DNA of 22,251 nucleotides. Source: Tepidiphilus sp. Lineage in GTDB: Bacteria > Pseudomonadota > Gammaproteobacteria > Burkholderiales > Rhodocyclaceae. Of this stretch, positions 21,937-22,251 are shown in pieces (positions within the stretch are counted from its first letter, which is position 1; each line of letters begins with the position of its first letter). The position numbers and the translations under genes were made by a program. The notes beneath the pieces are model-generated. The model ran no database searches. It saw nothing but the letters and a program-made list of their open reading frames with translations, and was not told where the DNA came from. The stretch spans positions 1-22,251 of the forward strand of contig JAQUGB010000011.1 of NCBI GenBank assembly GCA_028684345.1. Reading direction: 5' to 3'.

Positions 21937-22251
21937 TCACCCTCGGCCGCGGGCGGCGCGGATCGCCGCGAGCACCTGGCGCGCCGCCTCGGGAATGGGC
22001 GTGCCCGGCCCGAAAATGCCCTTTGCGCCGGCGGCGTAGAGGAAGTCGTAGTCCTGCTGGGGAACGACTCCGCCGACGAAGACGATGATGTCCCCGGCCC
22101 CCAGTCGCTTGAGCTCATCGATGAGCGCGGGCACCAAGGTCTTGTGGCCGGCGGCGAGCGTCGACACGCCCACGGCGTGCACGTCGTTCTCCACCGCATG
22201 GCGCGCCGCCTCTTCGGGCGTCTGGAACATGGGTCCGATGTCGATGTCGAA
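21937..22251 (-). CDS. scpA: Methylmalonyl-CoA mutase, C-terminal cobalamin-binding part (5' partial)
   Basis: Only about 104 C-terminal residues are in the window; the frame is open to the edge. FDIDIGPMFQTPEEAARHAV, DVHAVGVSTLAAGHKTLVPA, VGGVVPQQDYDFLYAAGAKG and IFGPGTPIPEAARQVL are the B12-binding domain of methylmalonyl-CoA mutase. The DxHxxG motif, which provides the cobalt-ligating His, would lie just outside. An internal ATG at 22230 is not the start. Whether it is a single-chain mutase or a separate small subunit cannot be told. It converts (R)-methylmalonyl-CoA to succinyl-CoA and is followed by its chaperone meaB. Confidence 0.95.
   Translation of the reverse strand, partial: FDIDIGPMFQTPEEAARHAVENDVHAVGVSTLAAGHKTLVPALIDELKRLGAGDIIVFVGGVVPQQDYDFLYAAGAKGIFGPGTPIPEAARQVLAAIRAARGRG

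Overview
The window is about 22 kb of GC-rich, densely packed chromosome. Gene content and order point to a betaproteobacterium: a ybgC-tolQRAB-pal-cpoB-queE-queC run, an HslV with a six-residue propeptide, and a meaB / propionyl-CoA carboxylase block. Hydrogenophilales-like is a guess; the sequence alone does not fix the genus. I saw no tRNA, rRNA, CRISPR array or intact insertion sequence.

Layout. (1) 1-1417, plus strand: the end of a UbiA/MenA-type prenyltransferase, overlapped by ruvA. (2) 5270-1414, minus strand: a two-STAS-domain protein, hslV, hslU and an AEC-family permease, tightly packed and probably one operon. (3) 5445-12034, plus strand: the complete Tol-Pal envelope operon followed by queE and queC of the preQ0/queuosine pathway. 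(4) 12109-14894, plus strand: a soluble PAS-PAS hybrid histidine kinase overlapping an OmpR-type response regulator. (5) 14948-15445, plus strand: a VOC-fold protein that looks like a methylmalonyl-CoA epimerase. (6) 15446-17184: a small accessory island with two toxin-antitoxin modules in tandem on the minus strand, RHH/PIN and a TacA/TacT-like DUF1778/GNAT pair. (7) 22251-17319, minus strand: the cobalamin-binding end of methylmalonyl-CoA mutase, meaB, and the carboxyltransferase and biotin subunits of propionyl-CoA carboxylase, ending in a rho-independent terminator.

How the genes work together. Region 7 plus the VOC protein would form a full propionyl-CoA to succinyl-CoA route (carboxylase, epimerase, mutase, MeaB chaperone). 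The toxin-antitoxin island lies exactly between the candidate epimerase and the carboxylase. Region 3 encodes the trans-envelope Tol machine (TolQRA motor, TolB, Pal, CpoB) with the YbgC thioesterase. Region 2 couples the HslVU protease to a STAS protein and a transporter.

Most interesting observations: a near-consensus -10 box about ten bases before the ybgC start with no Shine-Dalgarno, suggesting a leaderless Tol-Pal mRNA; a perfect 9+9 bp palindromic operator before the DUF1778/GNAT pair; the candidate epimerase with its first metal-ligand histidine replaced by Gln; a TonB-like proline-rich TolA; and a membrane-free hybrid kinase with its own regulator. I found no clearly new multi-gene system. 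The strongest candidates for something little described are the double-STAS protein attached to hslVU and the hybrid kinase/regulator pair.
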